This document shows, piece after piece, positions 6,322 to 14,363 of a stretch of DNA of 19,379 nt. Location: positions 1 to 19,379 of the forward strand of contig NZ_LWHB01000083.1 of the NCBI RefSeq assembly GCF_001889065.1, in the 5' to 3' direction. The notes under the pieces are model-generated. The model was given only the letters and a program-made list of their open reading frames with translations, did not search any database and had not been told where the DNA came from. The translations under genes and the position numbers were made by a program. Source of the DNA: Suttonella ornithocola (GTDB taxonomy: Bacteria > Pseudomonadota > Gammaproteobacteria > Cardiobacteriales > Cardiobacteriaceae). How positions within the stretch are numbered: position 1 is the first letter of the stretch; the number at the start of each line of letters is the position of its first letter.

Positions 6322-7197
6322 TTATCTTACAGAATGCGATTTTAAGCGAACCGTCAATTCAGCAGGTTCAATGCCCATTCTTGACCACGCCCACTGCTGC
6401 GTAATATTCGGCTTTTGCATACTCAAATAATTATCATAGGTAAACGGTGCGCCGGGAATGAGTCCCATCACTTTTCCTTGCGTTGCGCTCATCCAATCGG
6501 GCAATGGCAGTAAAAGCCGTTTGTATCCACATTGCTGACAAACCTTTTCTAAGACTTGTCGCATGGTAACCACTTCTTTACCGCCTAATTCAATCACTTC
6601 TTGATTGAGCGAATTTTCTAGCCCAAAAATAAACGCCTTTGCCACATCTTCGACCGCGACGGGTTGAAACTGTACATCTGGGCAAACCATTGGAAAGACA
6701 GGCGTAAAGCGCAGAATTTTTGCAAACTGATTAAAGAAATCATCGTCCTCTCCAAAAATAATAGAAGGACGAAAAGCCACCATTTGAATATTATTTTGCT
6801 GACAAAAATCTAAAGCCGCCTGTTCACCTACCGCTTTAGAGATTAAATATTGACTCGGACCACTCCTATCTGCCCCTAAAGCACTCATATGAACATAGCA
6901 TTGAATGCCAACCTTTTTCATCGCAGCTAATACTTGCTTAACCAACCGATAATGCACCCAATCAAAAGATTGATGCCGCGTTTCATGCAAAATGCCAATC
7001 AAATGAATCACCGCGTCGCATTGCGCCAATGCAGTTTCTAGCGTTTCTATTTGATGATAATTCACCTGTTTCGTGACATATTGCGCGTTCTGATAGCCAC
7101 TTTGTGTGAGCACGACGGGTTCATGCCCTTTTTCTTTTAGCATTTTGCACAACGCTCTGCCGACAAAACCACTTCCACCTGTTACCGCCACTTTCAT
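6322..7197 (-). CDS. NDUFA9-like atypical SDR (NAD(P)-binding)
   Basis: The 291-residue protein starts with MKVAVTGGSGFVGRAL (Rossmann motif TGGSGFVG at 5-12) and continues with DAVIHLIGIL, YVHMSALGAD and FRPSIIFGEDDDFFNQF. The last two are typical of the complex I NDUFA9 family of atypical SDRs. The usual YxxxK is replaced by YLISKAVGE, which still leaves Tyr and Lys four apart. Bacterial members are not complex I subunits; ubiquinone biosynthesis or quinone/isoprenoid links have been suggested, but the substrate is unsettled. The start at 7197 is chosen over an upstream GTG because AAGGAG sits 8 bases before it. It is the last gene of a five-gene minus-strand operon, 27 bases after tcdA. 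Confidence 0.85.
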   Translation of the reverse strand: MKVAVTGGSGFVGRALCKMLKEKGHEPVVLTQSGYQNAQYVTKQVNYHQIETLETALAQCDAVIHLIGILHETRHQSFDWVHYRLVKQVLAAMKKVGIQCYVHMSALGADRSGPSQYLISKAVGEQAALDFCQQNNIQMVAFRPSIIFGEDDDFFNQFAKILRFTPVFPMVCPDVQFQPVAVEDVAKAFIFGLENSLNQEVIELGGKEVVTMRQVLEKVCQQCGYKRLLLPLPDWMSATQGKVMGLIPGAPFTYDNYLSMQKPNITQQWAWSRMGIEPAELTVRLKSHSVR

Positions 7198-7224
7198 TGC
7201 GCGCACTCCTTATCAAAAAACCTT

Positions 7225-7992
7225 TTATATTGAGGATGACTTTTTCTCTTGCTCAATCTTTTTAACCAATTGCTCAATCACATAGCCCGCCATCATCATA
7301 CCGAATAATCCCGGTAAATAAGAAATCGTGCCATTGACAGCACGCGGGCGCCCACTCGGTTCACCTTCTTTCCCTCCAACTGGCGTATGCGGTAGCGCTT
7401 GTCGGCGTTGTTCATTTGAATAAACCACAGGATAATTTTGCTTTCCGCGTAAGCGTTTCATGTGTTTACGCATTTCTCTAGCTAACGGACAAACTTCTGT
7501 TCTATCTAAGCGCGCAATCCTTACCTTACTCACATCCAACGCATTGCCTGCACCCATTGCGGAAATCACCGGAATGCCTCGCGATTGCGCCGCTTTAACC
7601 AATGCCGCTTTACAGCCAATCGAATCAATACAATCTAATAGAAAATCGGGAGAATAAGGGGCTAGCAATTCTTCCGCACTATCTGCGTGTAAAAACTGAT
7701 CCAAAACCGTAATCTTGACCTCTGGACAAATATCTTCAAAACGCGCCTTTGCCACCGACGTTTTTTTCTGACCAATCGTTGAATGCAGTGCCAATAACTG
7801 ACGATTGATATTAGAAGGTGAAACCACATCATGGTCTAATAAAATAACGTGTCCAATGCCTGCCCGAACAATCGACTCTGCAGCAGCACCACCAACGCCA
7901 CCTAAGCCCGCAATAAAAACCGTCCGCTGCGATAACAAACGGCGCGTTTCCTCGCCTAATAAAATATCTGTGCGCGCATGTAAGTGCGGCAT
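7225..7992 (-). CDS. tcdA: tRNA threonylcarbamoyladenosine dehydratase (TcdA/CsdL)
   Basis: The 255-residue protein is an E1-like ThiF/MoeB-fold enzyme. It has GLGGVGG at 29-35 for ATP binding, DHDVVSPSNINRQ at 53-65 with the conserved Asp and Arg of the adenylation site, and DCIDS further on. The C-terminal PRAVNGTISYLPGLFGMMMAG is typical of TcdA/YgdL rather than ThiF. TcdA uses ATP to cyclise t6A at position 37 of ANN-decoding tRNAs into ct6A. The start at 7992 follows AAGGAG by five bases; the GTG six bases upstream overlaps that site and is rejected. It lies 9 bases after tatD in the same operon. Confidence 0.92.
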   Translation of the reverse strand: MPHLHARTDILLGEETRRLLSQRTVFIAGLGGVGGAAAESIVRAGIGHVILLDHDVVSPSNINRQLLALHSTIGQKKTSVAKARFEDICPEVKITVLDQFLHADSAEELLAPYSPDFLLDCIDSIGCKAALVKAAQSRGIPVISAMGAGNALDVSKVRIARLDRTEVCPLAREMRKHMKRLRGKQNYPVVYSNEQRRQALPHTPVGGKEGEPSGRPRAVNGTISYLPGLFGMMMAGYVIEQLVKKIEQEKKSSSI

Positions 7993-8001
7993 ACTCACTC
8001 C

Positions 8002-8745
8002 TTATAATGAAAAAAATGCTTTACTATTTTGCGTACTTTGCGCCATTACTTCAGCAATGCCTTCATCGCGCAATTCCGCTAAAACGCTTGCAACCTCTGC
8101 CACCTTTTCTGGTTCATTAACTTTGCCTTGATGACCATAAAGCGGCTGATCAGGCGCATCCGTTTCTAATAAATAGCGTTCCTTAGGCACAGTCGCTAAT
8201 TGACGCCGTAAACGTTGCGCTCTGGGGTAAGTTGACGTTCCACCAATGCCAATATAGCCGCCTAATGATAAGAGTTTTTCTAACTGTTTGTCTGAGCCTG
8301 TAAACGTATGCACCACAAATTTTGCTTTTGGATAGCGCGCCAACGTCTGTAGCACCTGCTCCAAAGCGCGCCTCGCGTGCAAAATTAACGGTAACTGATG
8401 CGAAATAGACAATTCAACTTGTGCCTCGAAAAAAAATTGCTGAACCTTTGGCTCAATCTCTACCGCATAATCTAGTCCACACTCGCCTACTGCGACCGCT
8501 TTATAACGCGTTAGCCATTCATCCAACGCTAAAATATCTGCTTTCTGATGATAATAAATCGGATGTAACCCATAAGCGGCATAAAAAGGGAACCTTTCAC
8601 AAACCTCTGCTGTTGCTTGCCAATTGGCTTTTTCAACCGCGGGAACAATCAGCGTTTCCAACCCTGCAATTTTTGCCCGTTGCCAAATCGCGGATTGCTC
8701 ATTTTCGGGGAAAAAATCAAAATGGCAATGACTATCAATAAGCAT
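8002..8745 (-). CDS. TatD-family metal-dependent hydrolase/DNase
   Basis: The 247-residue TIM-barrel protein has the full TatD ligand set: HCH (His6, His8) in IDSHCHFD, Glu88 in GECGLDY, His123 in LHAR, His146 in VVHTFTGS and Asp196 in LLETDAPDQP. Family members are Mg- or Zn-dependent 3'-5' exonucleases acting on DNA and RNA; YjjV/YcfH-type paralogues are less characterised, and which one this is cannot be decided by eye. The gene overlaps the PqiA-like gene upstream by 11 bases and is followed after 9 bases by tcdA, so translation is probably coupled. Confidence 0.92.
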   Translation of the reverse strand: MLIDSHCHFDFFPENEQSAIWQRAKIAGLETLIVPAVEKANWQATAEVCERFPFYAAYGLHPIYYHQKADILALDEWLTRYKAVAVGECGLDYAVEIEPKVQQFFFEAQVELSISHQLPLILHARRALEQVLQTLARYPKAKFVVHTFTGSDKQLEKLLSLGGYIGIGGTSTYPRAQRLRRQLATVPKERYLLETDAPDQPLYGHQGKVNEPEKVAEVASVLAELRDEGIAEVMAQSTQNSKAFFSL

Positions 8746-9229
8746 TTTTTAACCTCTGCCGAATATCTCTATCTATCATCATACCAATGCCTAAAGAAAA
8801 CATCAGTGCGGCGGTAAACCAATAAATCCCGCTATGAATTTGCACTTCAACCAGCCAACCCAACTTTAAAATCATCAGCATTTGCGCCACCACAAACACA
8901 TCTAGCATAGAAAACTTAGCAACTTTACCCAGCCAACCTTGCCATTGACTTAATGCACCCGCGACTGAAGGATAAACCCAAGCATACGCCGCTATTAAAG
9001 CAAACTTAAGCAAAGGAAAAACAACGCTAAAAAATAATAACAACAGTCCCAATCCAAACGTCTTATCTGCGAGCAACTCACCAATTCCGCCCAACACACT
9101 AAACGTATTTTTCACCACAATCAGCTTTTTAACCGTCATCATCGGCAACATAATACCGGCTAGAAAACAGCCAAATCCTAAAGCGACACCGAATAACACG
9201 CCTACTCGCCAAAGCATTTTTTGCTTCAT
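8735..9229 (-). CDS. Single-domain PqiA-like integral membrane protein
   Basis: The 164-residue protein has four predicted transmembrane helices (residues ~8-30, 58-80, ~104-122, ~133-150). It carries the PqiA signatures GIMLPMMTVKKL...FSVLGGIGELL and KFSMLDVFVVAQ. PqiA/LetA proteins are inner-membrane partners of MCE proteins in lipid transport. Unlike the two PqiA genes at 11488-12719, this one lacks the N-terminal zinc-ribbon cysteines and has no MCE partner next to it. It overlaps the DUF1249 gene by 4 bases (ATGA) and tatD by 11, so it is embedded in a housekeeping operon. It may work with a distant MCE system or independently. Confidence 0.85.
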   Translation of the reverse strand: MKQKMLWRVGVLFGVALGFGCFLAGIMLPMMTVKKLIVVKNTFSVLGGIGELLADKTFGLGLLLLFFSVVFPLLKFALIAAYAWVYPSVAGALSQWQGWLGKVAKFSMLDVFVVAQMLMILKLGWLVEVQIHSGIYWFTAALMFSLGIGMMIDRDIRQRLKNAY

Positions 9230-9663
9230 ACTAGCGCCTCAATCGTTGGAAGATGGGCAATATTTGCCTTTGGATTAAGCACTAATTGCCTACGCCGACA
9301 ATATGTCAGCCACTCCGCTAATGCTCTATTCAACTGCGCCTTTTTTAACTTCATTTCCTTTATCGCAACCGTTTCCGTCAACATTGCCTCCGCCAAACGA
9401 GCATCATGATAAATCCGAATCGTAAAATCTGGCGCGAACAAGCGCTTTTTATGCGGGAAATGGTGCCCTAATAACCATTCACTGGTATAAGAATGAATTG
9501 ATAATCGATGCCCATAAACTGGTGCACTGTCTTTTGCTTCCAAAACAAACCAACCATCGGTTTCTGGCAAAATCGGTAATAACAAACGAAATAACCGATA
9601 ATTTTCTTCATAAAGCGATAAAAGCGACGTCTGCGATGCGCTTAACCGAGCAATATTTATCAT
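9226..9663 (-). CDS. DUF1249 family protein (YqiB-like)
   Basis: The 145-residue protein aligns by eye with E. coli YqiB. It has LYEENYRLFRLLLP near the N-terminus, then FTIRIYHDARLAEAM, whose IRxYHDAxxAE is the most conserved family motif, then NRALAEWLTYC near the C-terminus. The family is largely gammaproteobacterial and has no established biochemical function. The ATG at 9663 is chosen over a TTG 15 bases upstream. It is the first gene of the DUF1249-pqiA-like-tatD-tcdA-NDUFA9 operon, so its promoter must lie in the gap 9664-10132. The sequence around 9663-9680 repeats TACAATTAA, a weak direct repeat of unknown meaning. Confidence 0.8.
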   Translation of the reverse strand: MINIARLSASQTSLLSLYEENYRLFRLLLPILPETDGWFVLEAKDSAPVYGHRLSIHSYTSEWLLGHHFPHKKRLFAPDFTIRIYHDARLAEAMLTETVAIKEMKLKKAQLNRALAEWLTYCRRRQLVLNPKANIAHLPTIEALV

Positions 9664-10132
9664 ACAATTAAAATACAATTAAGTTTATAAAATAAGAACA
9701 AACTACCTTTACGAAAAAGGCAAATTGATAAGTACTCAATTAGGATAACTTTTAAAGCAATAAACCGCTATTGATAAAGCAAGCTATAGGAAATAAATAC
9801 CATTCTACCAATTTATGATACGCAATCATGCAAACACAAATTAAAAATATCTATGAAATTAGACCTTTACAAAATTCCGTTTTACACCAATTTTTACCAC
9901 TAGTAGAAAGATTAACACCATGATTTTAATATATTTTCAAAATTTGAAAAATTGAAATTTCTCTATTCTATGTTTTTTTTTGCAAAGGTCTCGAAATACT
10001 TTTTTCGGAAGACGATGGAAATTTTCCTAAATTCCAACCATTACTCTAACCACAATGGTGATACCACAACGCAAATTCAACCAACACCCTAGAATTTTGC
10101 TAAACTGATGCTTTTACTAAACTTGAAAACTT
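9664..10132. other. 469-bp divergent intergenic region
   Basis: This gap separates the minus-strand DUF1249 operon from plus-strand apt, so it must contain two divergent promoters, though no unambiguous -35/-10 pair is visible. It holds the 133-bp inverted-repeat element at 9860-9992. Inside that element is a perfect palindrome TTTTCAAA-A-TTTGAAAA at 9934-9950, and a T9 run lies at 9973-9981. A 31-codon frame at 9828-9923 has no ribosome site and runs into the element, so it is not called a gene. I see no RNA gene. Confidence 0.7.
9860..9992. mobile_element. 133-bp inverted-repeat element (IS-derived MITE or solo remnant)
   Basis: TAGACCTTTACAAAA at 9860-9874 is matched inverted by TTTTGCAAAGGTCTC at 9978-9992 (13 of 15 bases). 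Both ends are flanked outwardly by GAAAT (9855-9859 and 9993-9997), which could be a 5-bp target duplication. The terminal word GAGACCTTTGCAAAA followed by TTCC resembles, from memory, the ends of IS5-family elements of the IS1106 type common in Neisseria; this needs checking. There is no transposase inside. The element would have landed in the promoter region shared by apt and DUF1249. Confidence 0.55.
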
Positions 10133-10651
10133 ATGGACTGGAAAGAACTCGTTATCAGCATTCCCGACTACCCTAAACCCGGAATCATTTTTAAAGACAT
10201 CACCCCACTTCTTGCCAATGGCAAAGGCTTTTCGGCGGCAATAGAAGAAATGGCGCAATTTTGTGAACAAGATGGATTTAAACCGGACGTGTTGGCTTGC
10301 CCAGAAGCCCGTGGTTTTATTTTTGCCTCTGCACTGGCACAACGCTTGGGTATTGGCTTTATTCCACTACGTAAACCCGGCAAGCTTCCGCGCCCTGTAG
10401 CAAGCTTAAGCTTTGACTTAGAATATGGACAAGATCGCCTTGAAATTCACAAAGACGATATCAAGCCGAATATGCGCGTAATGATGGTTGATGATGTTTT
10501 AGCGACAGGTGGCACTATGGCAGCTTGTGTGGAACTCATTGAAAAGTTAGGCGCAAAAGTCATTGGCGCAGCTTTTCTACTCGAAATAGCAGCCTTAGAA
10601 GGAAAAGAAAAACTCAAAGATATTCCAATTCTTAGTCTAATAAAAGAGTAA
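10133..10651 (+). CDS. apt: Adenine phosphoribosyltransferase
   Basis: The 172-residue protein has the Apt N-terminus (IPDYPKPGIIFKDITPLLAN, residues 10-29), the family stretch PEARGFIFASALA, the flexible-loop region RKPGKLPRP and the PRPP-binding loop VMMVDDVLATGGT (116-128) with its acidic pair. The length is typical. It makes AMP from adenine and PRPP in purine salvage, in the cytoplasm. The ATG at 10133 lacks a strong Shine-Dalgarno but matches the usual N-terminus. It is transcribed away from the DUF1249 operon; a weak hairpin follows at 10691-10721. Confidence 0.95.
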   Translation: MDWKELVISIPDYPKPGIIFKDITPLLANGKGFSAAIEEMAQFCEQDGFKPDVLACPEARGFIFASALAQRLGIGFIPLRKPGKLPRPVASLSFDLEYGQDRLEIHKDDIKPNMRVMMVDDVLATGGTMAACVELIEKLGAKVIGAAFLLEIAALEGKEKLKDIPILSLIKE

Positions 10652-10690
10652 TTTCACAAAAAACTATCTACGAAAATAATTAAAACAATG

Positions 10691-10721
10691 AAAGCCTATT
10701 TACAGCTTATAAATGAGCTTT
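10691..10721 (+). terminator. Weak hairpin after apt
   Basis: AAAGCCTATTTA at 10691-10702 pairs with TAAATGAGCTTT at 10710-10721 with two central mismatches and a 7-base loop. Only a short T run follows, so termination would be leaky, and apt may share transcription with the gene at 10761. Confidence 0.35.
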
Positions 10722-10760
10722 TACAATCCCTATCATCTTAAACCATAACGGAGAAAATCC

Positions 10761-11426
10761 ATGCAATATAACCATCAATCTAGCGTTCAAATACCTTCTT
10801 CGGATAGCATTTTGGCTCGTAACAAAGTTCTACGTCAAACCTATATTTTATTAGGCATGAACGTACTCTTTAGCGCTGTGTGTGCTTATATCGGTATGTT
10901 GATGAACGTTAATATCCCAACTGTCCTATATTTTGTTGGCTTTTTAGGACTCTCTTTTGCCGTACAAGCCACGCGTAATAGCGGAATGGGGATTATCCTC
11001 TTATTCGCACTCACAGGCTTTTTAGGCTTTTCTGTTGCTAAAATCCTCAATCTCTATTTTGTTAATAATATGGGAGGCGTTGTAGTAAAAGCCCTATTCG
11101 GTAGCGCCATTATCTTCTTCTCACTTTCTGCTTATGCCTTAATTAGCGGTAAAAACTTCAGCTTTTTAGGTGGTTTTCTATTAGTAGGCTTTTTAGTGGC
11201 TTTCCTTGCTTCGCTAGGCGCCTTATTCTTCCATATGCCTGCGTTACAAGTGGTTTGCTCTGGTGCATTCCTTCTTATCTTCTCTGGATACGTTCTTTAC
11301 GACACCAGCGCCATTATGCGTGGCGAGCAAGATAACTACATTTTAGCAACGCTAAATTTATTCCTTAACTTATTCAATATCTTTATTAGCTTGCTCAATA
11401 TTCTTGGTTCATTAAACCGTAACTAA
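10761..11426 (+). CDS. Bax inhibitor-1/YccA (UPF0005) family membrane protein
   Basis: The 221-residue polytopic protein has about seven hydrophobic helices beginning near residue 29 and a short polar N-terminus. The family motif near the C-terminus is present as GYVLYDTSAIMRG (~residues 178-190), with the conserved Asp that forms the pH-sensing pair in characterised bacterial homologues. In E. coli YccA and YbhL are the equivalents; YccA modulates FtsH, and other homologues act as Ca2+ leak channels. Which applies here is not decidable. ACGGAG lies seven bases before the ATG. A strong terminator follows at 11449-11474. Confidence 0.9.
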   Translation: MQYNHQSSVQIPSSDSILARNKVLRQTYILLGMNVLFSAVCAYIGMLMNVNIPTVLYFVGFLGLSFAVQATRNSGMGIILLFALTGFLGFSVAKILNLYFVNNMGGVVVKALFGSAIIFFSLSAYALISGKNFSFLGGFLLVGFLVAFLASLGALFFHMPALQVVCSGAFLLIFSGYVLYDTSAIMRGEQDNYILATLNLFLNLFNIFISLLNILGSLNRN

Positions 11427-11448
11427 TATTTTAACTTTCTCACACATT

Positions 11449-11474
11449 CGGACACGTTAAAACGTGTCCGTTTT
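11449..11474 (+). terminator. Strong Rho-independent terminator after the BI-1 gene
   Basis: CGGACACGTT (11449-11458) and AACGTGTCCG (11461-11470) form a perfect 10-bp stem with a 2-base centre, followed by TTTT. It lies 23 bases past the BI-1 stop. It rules out a GTG at 11464 as a start for the next gene, because that codon is inside the stem. Confidence 0.85.
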
Positions 11475-11487
11475 CACACCAACTACT

Positions 11488-12108
11488 ATGCATAAACATC
11501 CTAAGCTAATTGCCTGCCCTTATTGCGATGTCTTGTATAAGCGTCCTCTTTATTTAGCACGCAACGAAAAGCTCACTTGCAAATGTTGTGGTAGCACCAT
11601 GATTGACGGTCGCGCAAATTTTTATCAGGCATTCATTTACGCACTTACCGCCCTTATTCTATTTGTTATCGCCAATGCTTTCCCCTTTATTACCTTAAGT
11701 CTTCAAGGAGAAATAACGACCATTTCTGTCTTCTCAAGTGTGCAATCTTTATTCAATAATGGCTTACCCATTCTAGCTTTATTGGTCATGCTTTTTGTTA
11801 TTATTATGCCACTTTGGTATCTGACAGCAGTCTTATGGATTATTGTGAGCTTTCGCTACCAATTTTTAAATACCCTCTCTCGACGATTTTTACACTGGAT
11901 GCACTATATGGCGCCTTGGAATATGCTGGAAGTTTATCTAGTGGGCGTTGTTGTTACCTTAGTGAAAATTATGCAAATGGCAAGCGTACAATTTGATAAA
12001 GGCTTCTGGGCATTCTGTGCGCTAATGATTTGCTCTATCTTTGTTGATAGCCGCTTTGATTTAAACGACGCTATTTTTGAAGCTTATCAAAAACCACAAA
12101 TTCCTTGA
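11488..12108 (+). CDS. PqiA half-protein 1 (zinc-ribbon plus PqiA domain)
   Basis: The 206-residue protein has an N-terminal zinc ribbon (CPYC ... CKCC, residues ~11-34) followed by four hydrophobic helices with the PqiA pattern (ANAFPFITLSLQG, later APWNMLEVYLVGVVVTLVKI). E. coli PqiA is one ~417-residue protein with two such modules. Here each module is a separate gene, and this one corresponds to the N-terminal half. It would sit in the inner membrane and feed lipids to, or anchor, the MCE protein PqiB. The ATG at 11488 is preferred to a GTG at 11464 that falls in the preceding terminator; no clear ribosome site is visible. Its stop overlaps the next start (TGATG). Confidence 0.85.
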   Translation: MHKHPKLIACPYCDVLYKRPLYLARNEKLTCKCCGSTMIDGRANFYQAFIYALTALILFVIANAFPFITLSLQGEITTISVFSSVQSLFNNGLPILALLVMLFVIIMPLWYLTAVLWIIVSFRYQFLNTLSRRFLHWMHYMAPWNMLEVYLVGVVVTLVKIMQMASVQFDKGFWAFCALMICSIFVDSRFDLNDAIFEAYQKPQIP

Positions 12109-12719
12109 TGATTACCGCAAAAGAAGCCCACAAAAAAAATTGCTTAGCATGTGGCTCTGTTATCTCTGCCTCAGCAGAATATTGTTCTCATTGCCATGCC
12201 CATTTATATTCTCGAAAACCACAAAGTATTAGTCGAACATGGGCATATTTACTCACTTCCATGATTTTATTTTTTCCCGCAAACTTATTGCCCATTACCT
12301 ATACCAGTTACCTAGGCTCTCTCCCTCAAGCAGATACCATTATGAGCAGTATCATGCTGCTATGGCATCACGGTTCTTATGGCATCGCCATTATTATTTT
12401 TACTGCCAGTATCTTTACTCCTTTTCTAAAAATAGCCATTCTCACTTATTTATTAACACATCAACATCCTCAACATCCGCCTAAGTTGCAAACTAAACTC
12501 TATAAATTTATTCATTTCATTGGCAGATGGTCAATGATAGATGTTTTTGTTGTCGCACTATTAGGCGCACTCATTCATGGTAAACTAGCGCAAATCAACC
12601 CGGGAATGGGTATTTTTGCCTTTACTGGCGTAGTGATATTTACCATGTTTGCCACAGAAACCTTTGATATCCGACTGCTCTGGGATAATTATAACGACCA
12701 TGCAAGAACCAAAAATTGA
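12108..12719 (+). CDS. PqiA half-protein 2 (zinc-ribbon plus PqiA domain)
   Basis: The 203-residue protein again has two Cys pairs (CLACG and CSHCH near residues 13-31), then helices with FFPANLLPITYTSYLG and GRWSMIDVFVVALLGAL, the strongest PqiA signature. It corresponds to the C-terminal half of E. coli PqiA. The ATG at 12108 shares its first base with the TGA of half 1, so the two are translationally coupled and likely form a heterodimer replacing the fused protein. Its end overlaps pqiB by 20 bases. Confidence 0.88.
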   Translation: MITAKEAHKKNCLACGSVISASAEYCSHCHAHLYSRKPQSISRTWAYLLTSMILFFPANLLPITYTSYLGSLPQADTIMSSIMLLWHHGSYGIAIIIFTASIFTPFLKIAILTYLLTHQHPQHPPKLQTKLYKFIHFIGRWSMIDVFVVALLGALIHGKLAQINPGMGIFAFTGVVIFTMFATETFDIRLLWDNYNDHARTKN

Positions 12720-14361
12720 AAAAAACAATACCCGATTACTTTGGATTCTCCCTATCATTGCCTTAGGTATTGGACTTTACCTTGCTTATAACCACTTATC
12801 CAATTTAGGCGCATCTGTTGATATAGAATTTGATAATGCACAAGGCATTGAAGCAGGCAAAACCAAAATTCGGTTTAAATCATTAGAAATTGGGACCATT
12901 ACCAATATCACCCTAACTGATGATTTTAAAAAAGTCATTGCTCATGCACAAATGACTCGCACCGCCACACCATTGCTCAAACAAGATACGCAATTCTGGG
13001 TAGTCAAACCTCAAATATCTGCCAGCGGAATTACGGGACTCGATACCATTATTTCAGGGAGTTTTATCGCCATTGCACCGGGTGAATCAAGAGAAAATCG
13101 TCGACACTTTATCGGACTCAATTCACCGCCTCTTATTCCTGCGAGCGAACCCGGTGTACGAGTCCACCTCATCACCAACAACGTTAAAGGATTAAATATT
13201 GGTTCGCCTGTCTATTATCGAGGCTTTAAAGTCGGACAAATTGATCAGATTCAGTTCGACGATCATTTTGATAGAATTAAGCTTGAAGCCTTTATTAACA
13301 GCCCCTACGACAAACTTATCAACCCTAATACTAAATTTTGGAATATTAGTGGCTTTAATTTCAAGCTGGGCGCTAACGGTGCAGACTTTTCAATGGAATC
13401 TCTAGAAACTCTTGCGCTCGGTGGCATTACCTTCTCAACCCCTATGAGTCTTTCTGCTGGTGGAAAAGATAGCATCAATGAAAATACTATTTTTACATTA
13501 TATGCTAACGAGCAAGATACCAATCAATCACCTATCTTTGAAAAACAATATTATGTCCTCTACTTTGATAGCAGTATTCGTGGATTGAATACTGGTGCAC
13601 CTGTTGAATTTGATGGCATAGATATTGGAGAAGTTATAGATATCCGTCTACTCTATGATGAAAAACAGGAAAAAGCGATTATTCCCGTTCTCATAGAGCT
13701 AGAACCAGAACGCATTGCAAGAGTTAACCTTCCGCAAGATAGCGATAATCAAGATGATATTATGACAACGCTCATTCAACAAGGAATGCAGGCAAGTATA
13801 GAAACAGGCAGCTTACTGACTGGCGAAAAATTCATTCGCCTCTCTATGTATCCAGACGATAAACAAAATATCACCAAGGACAAATACAGTAGCTATACCG
13901 TATTGCCCACACGAAATACCGGTATCAATAAAATTACCGATGATATTGGCAGCATAGTCTCAACTGTTAAGAACCTACCATTTGAAAGCCTATTTAATAA
14001 AGCGCAAACCCTTATGGATAAAGCCGGTAATGCAGCAGGTAGTTTAGATAAAATCATTGCAACCAAAGAGATCCAAAATATTGGTAAAACGATTGATAAA
14101 AGTCTAAAACAGCTTGATGGTACCTTAGCTTCTGTCAGAACTACGAGCGATAGCGCAAATATTGTGTTGAAAAACTTAAATAACCAACTAAAAACAGTGA
14201 CTATGCAGCTAGAAAACACCTTATCTGGACTTGCACCAAATTCCAATTTATATTACAACCTCAATCAAACATTACAAAACTTACAAAAAACTTCAATTAG
14301 TATTGATCGACTAATGAAGAAACTAGATGCTAAACCAAATGCTCTTATTTTTGGAGAATAA
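12700..14361 (+). CDS. pqiB: PqiB, three-MCE-domain lipid-transport protein
   Basis: The 553-residue protein has one N-terminal transmembrane anchor (residues ~13-31, LLWILPIIALGIGLYLAY) and three MCE domains at about 38-86, 152-200 and 284-335. Each has the G-I/L-x-x-G...V-x-x-x-x-x-x-I-G pattern (AQGIEAGKTKIRFKSLEIG, KGLNIGSPVYYRGFKVG, RGLNTGAPVEFDGIDIG). A long helical C-terminal region (~450-553) follows. E. coli PqiB (546 residues) has the same layout; stacked hexameric MCE rings plus a C-terminal coiled-coil needle span the periplasm and carry lipids. The start at 12700 gives the expected N-terminus. pqiC follows after 2 bases. Confidence 0.93.
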   Translation: MQEPKIEKNNTRLLWILPIIALGIGLYLAYNHLSNLGASVDIEFDNAQGIEAGKTKIRFKSLEIGTITNITLTDDFKKVIAHAQMTRTATPLLKQDTQFWVVKPQISASGITGLDTIISGSFIAIAPGESRENRRHFIGLNSPPLIPASEPGVRVHLITNNVKGLNIGSPVYYRGFKVGQIDQIQFDDHFDRIKLEAFINSPYDKLINPNTKFWNISGFNFKLGANGADFSMESLETLALGGITFSTPMSLSAGGKDSINENTIFTLYANEQDTNQSPIFEKQYYVLYFDSSIRGLNTGAPVEFDGIDIGEVIDIRLLYDEKQEKAIIPVLIELEPERIARVNLPQDSDNQDDIMTTLIQQGMQASIETGSLLTGEKFIRLSMYPDDKQNITKDKYSSYTVLPTRNTGINKITDDIGSIVSTVKNLPFESLFNKAQTLMDKAGNAAGSLDKIIATKEIQNIGKTIDKSLKQLDGTLASVRTTSDSANIVLKNLNNQLKTVTMQLENTLSGLAPNSNLYYNLNQTLQNLQKTSISIDRLMKKLDAKPNALIFGE

Positions 14362-14363
14362 CT

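Noticed and set aside
9828..9923. 31-codon micro-ORF in the gap before apt
   Set aside because: It has no ribosome binding site and reads through the left arm of the inverted-repeat element at 9860-9992, so it is probably chance.
10100..10383. Minus-strand ORFs over the start of apt
   Set aside because: They are shadows of a fully recognisable apt reading frame.
11464..11487. GTG start extending the first PqiA half-protein by 8 residues
   Set aside because: The GTG lies inside the perfect stem of the terminator at 11449-11474; ATG 11488 gives the usual N-terminus before the zinc ribbon.
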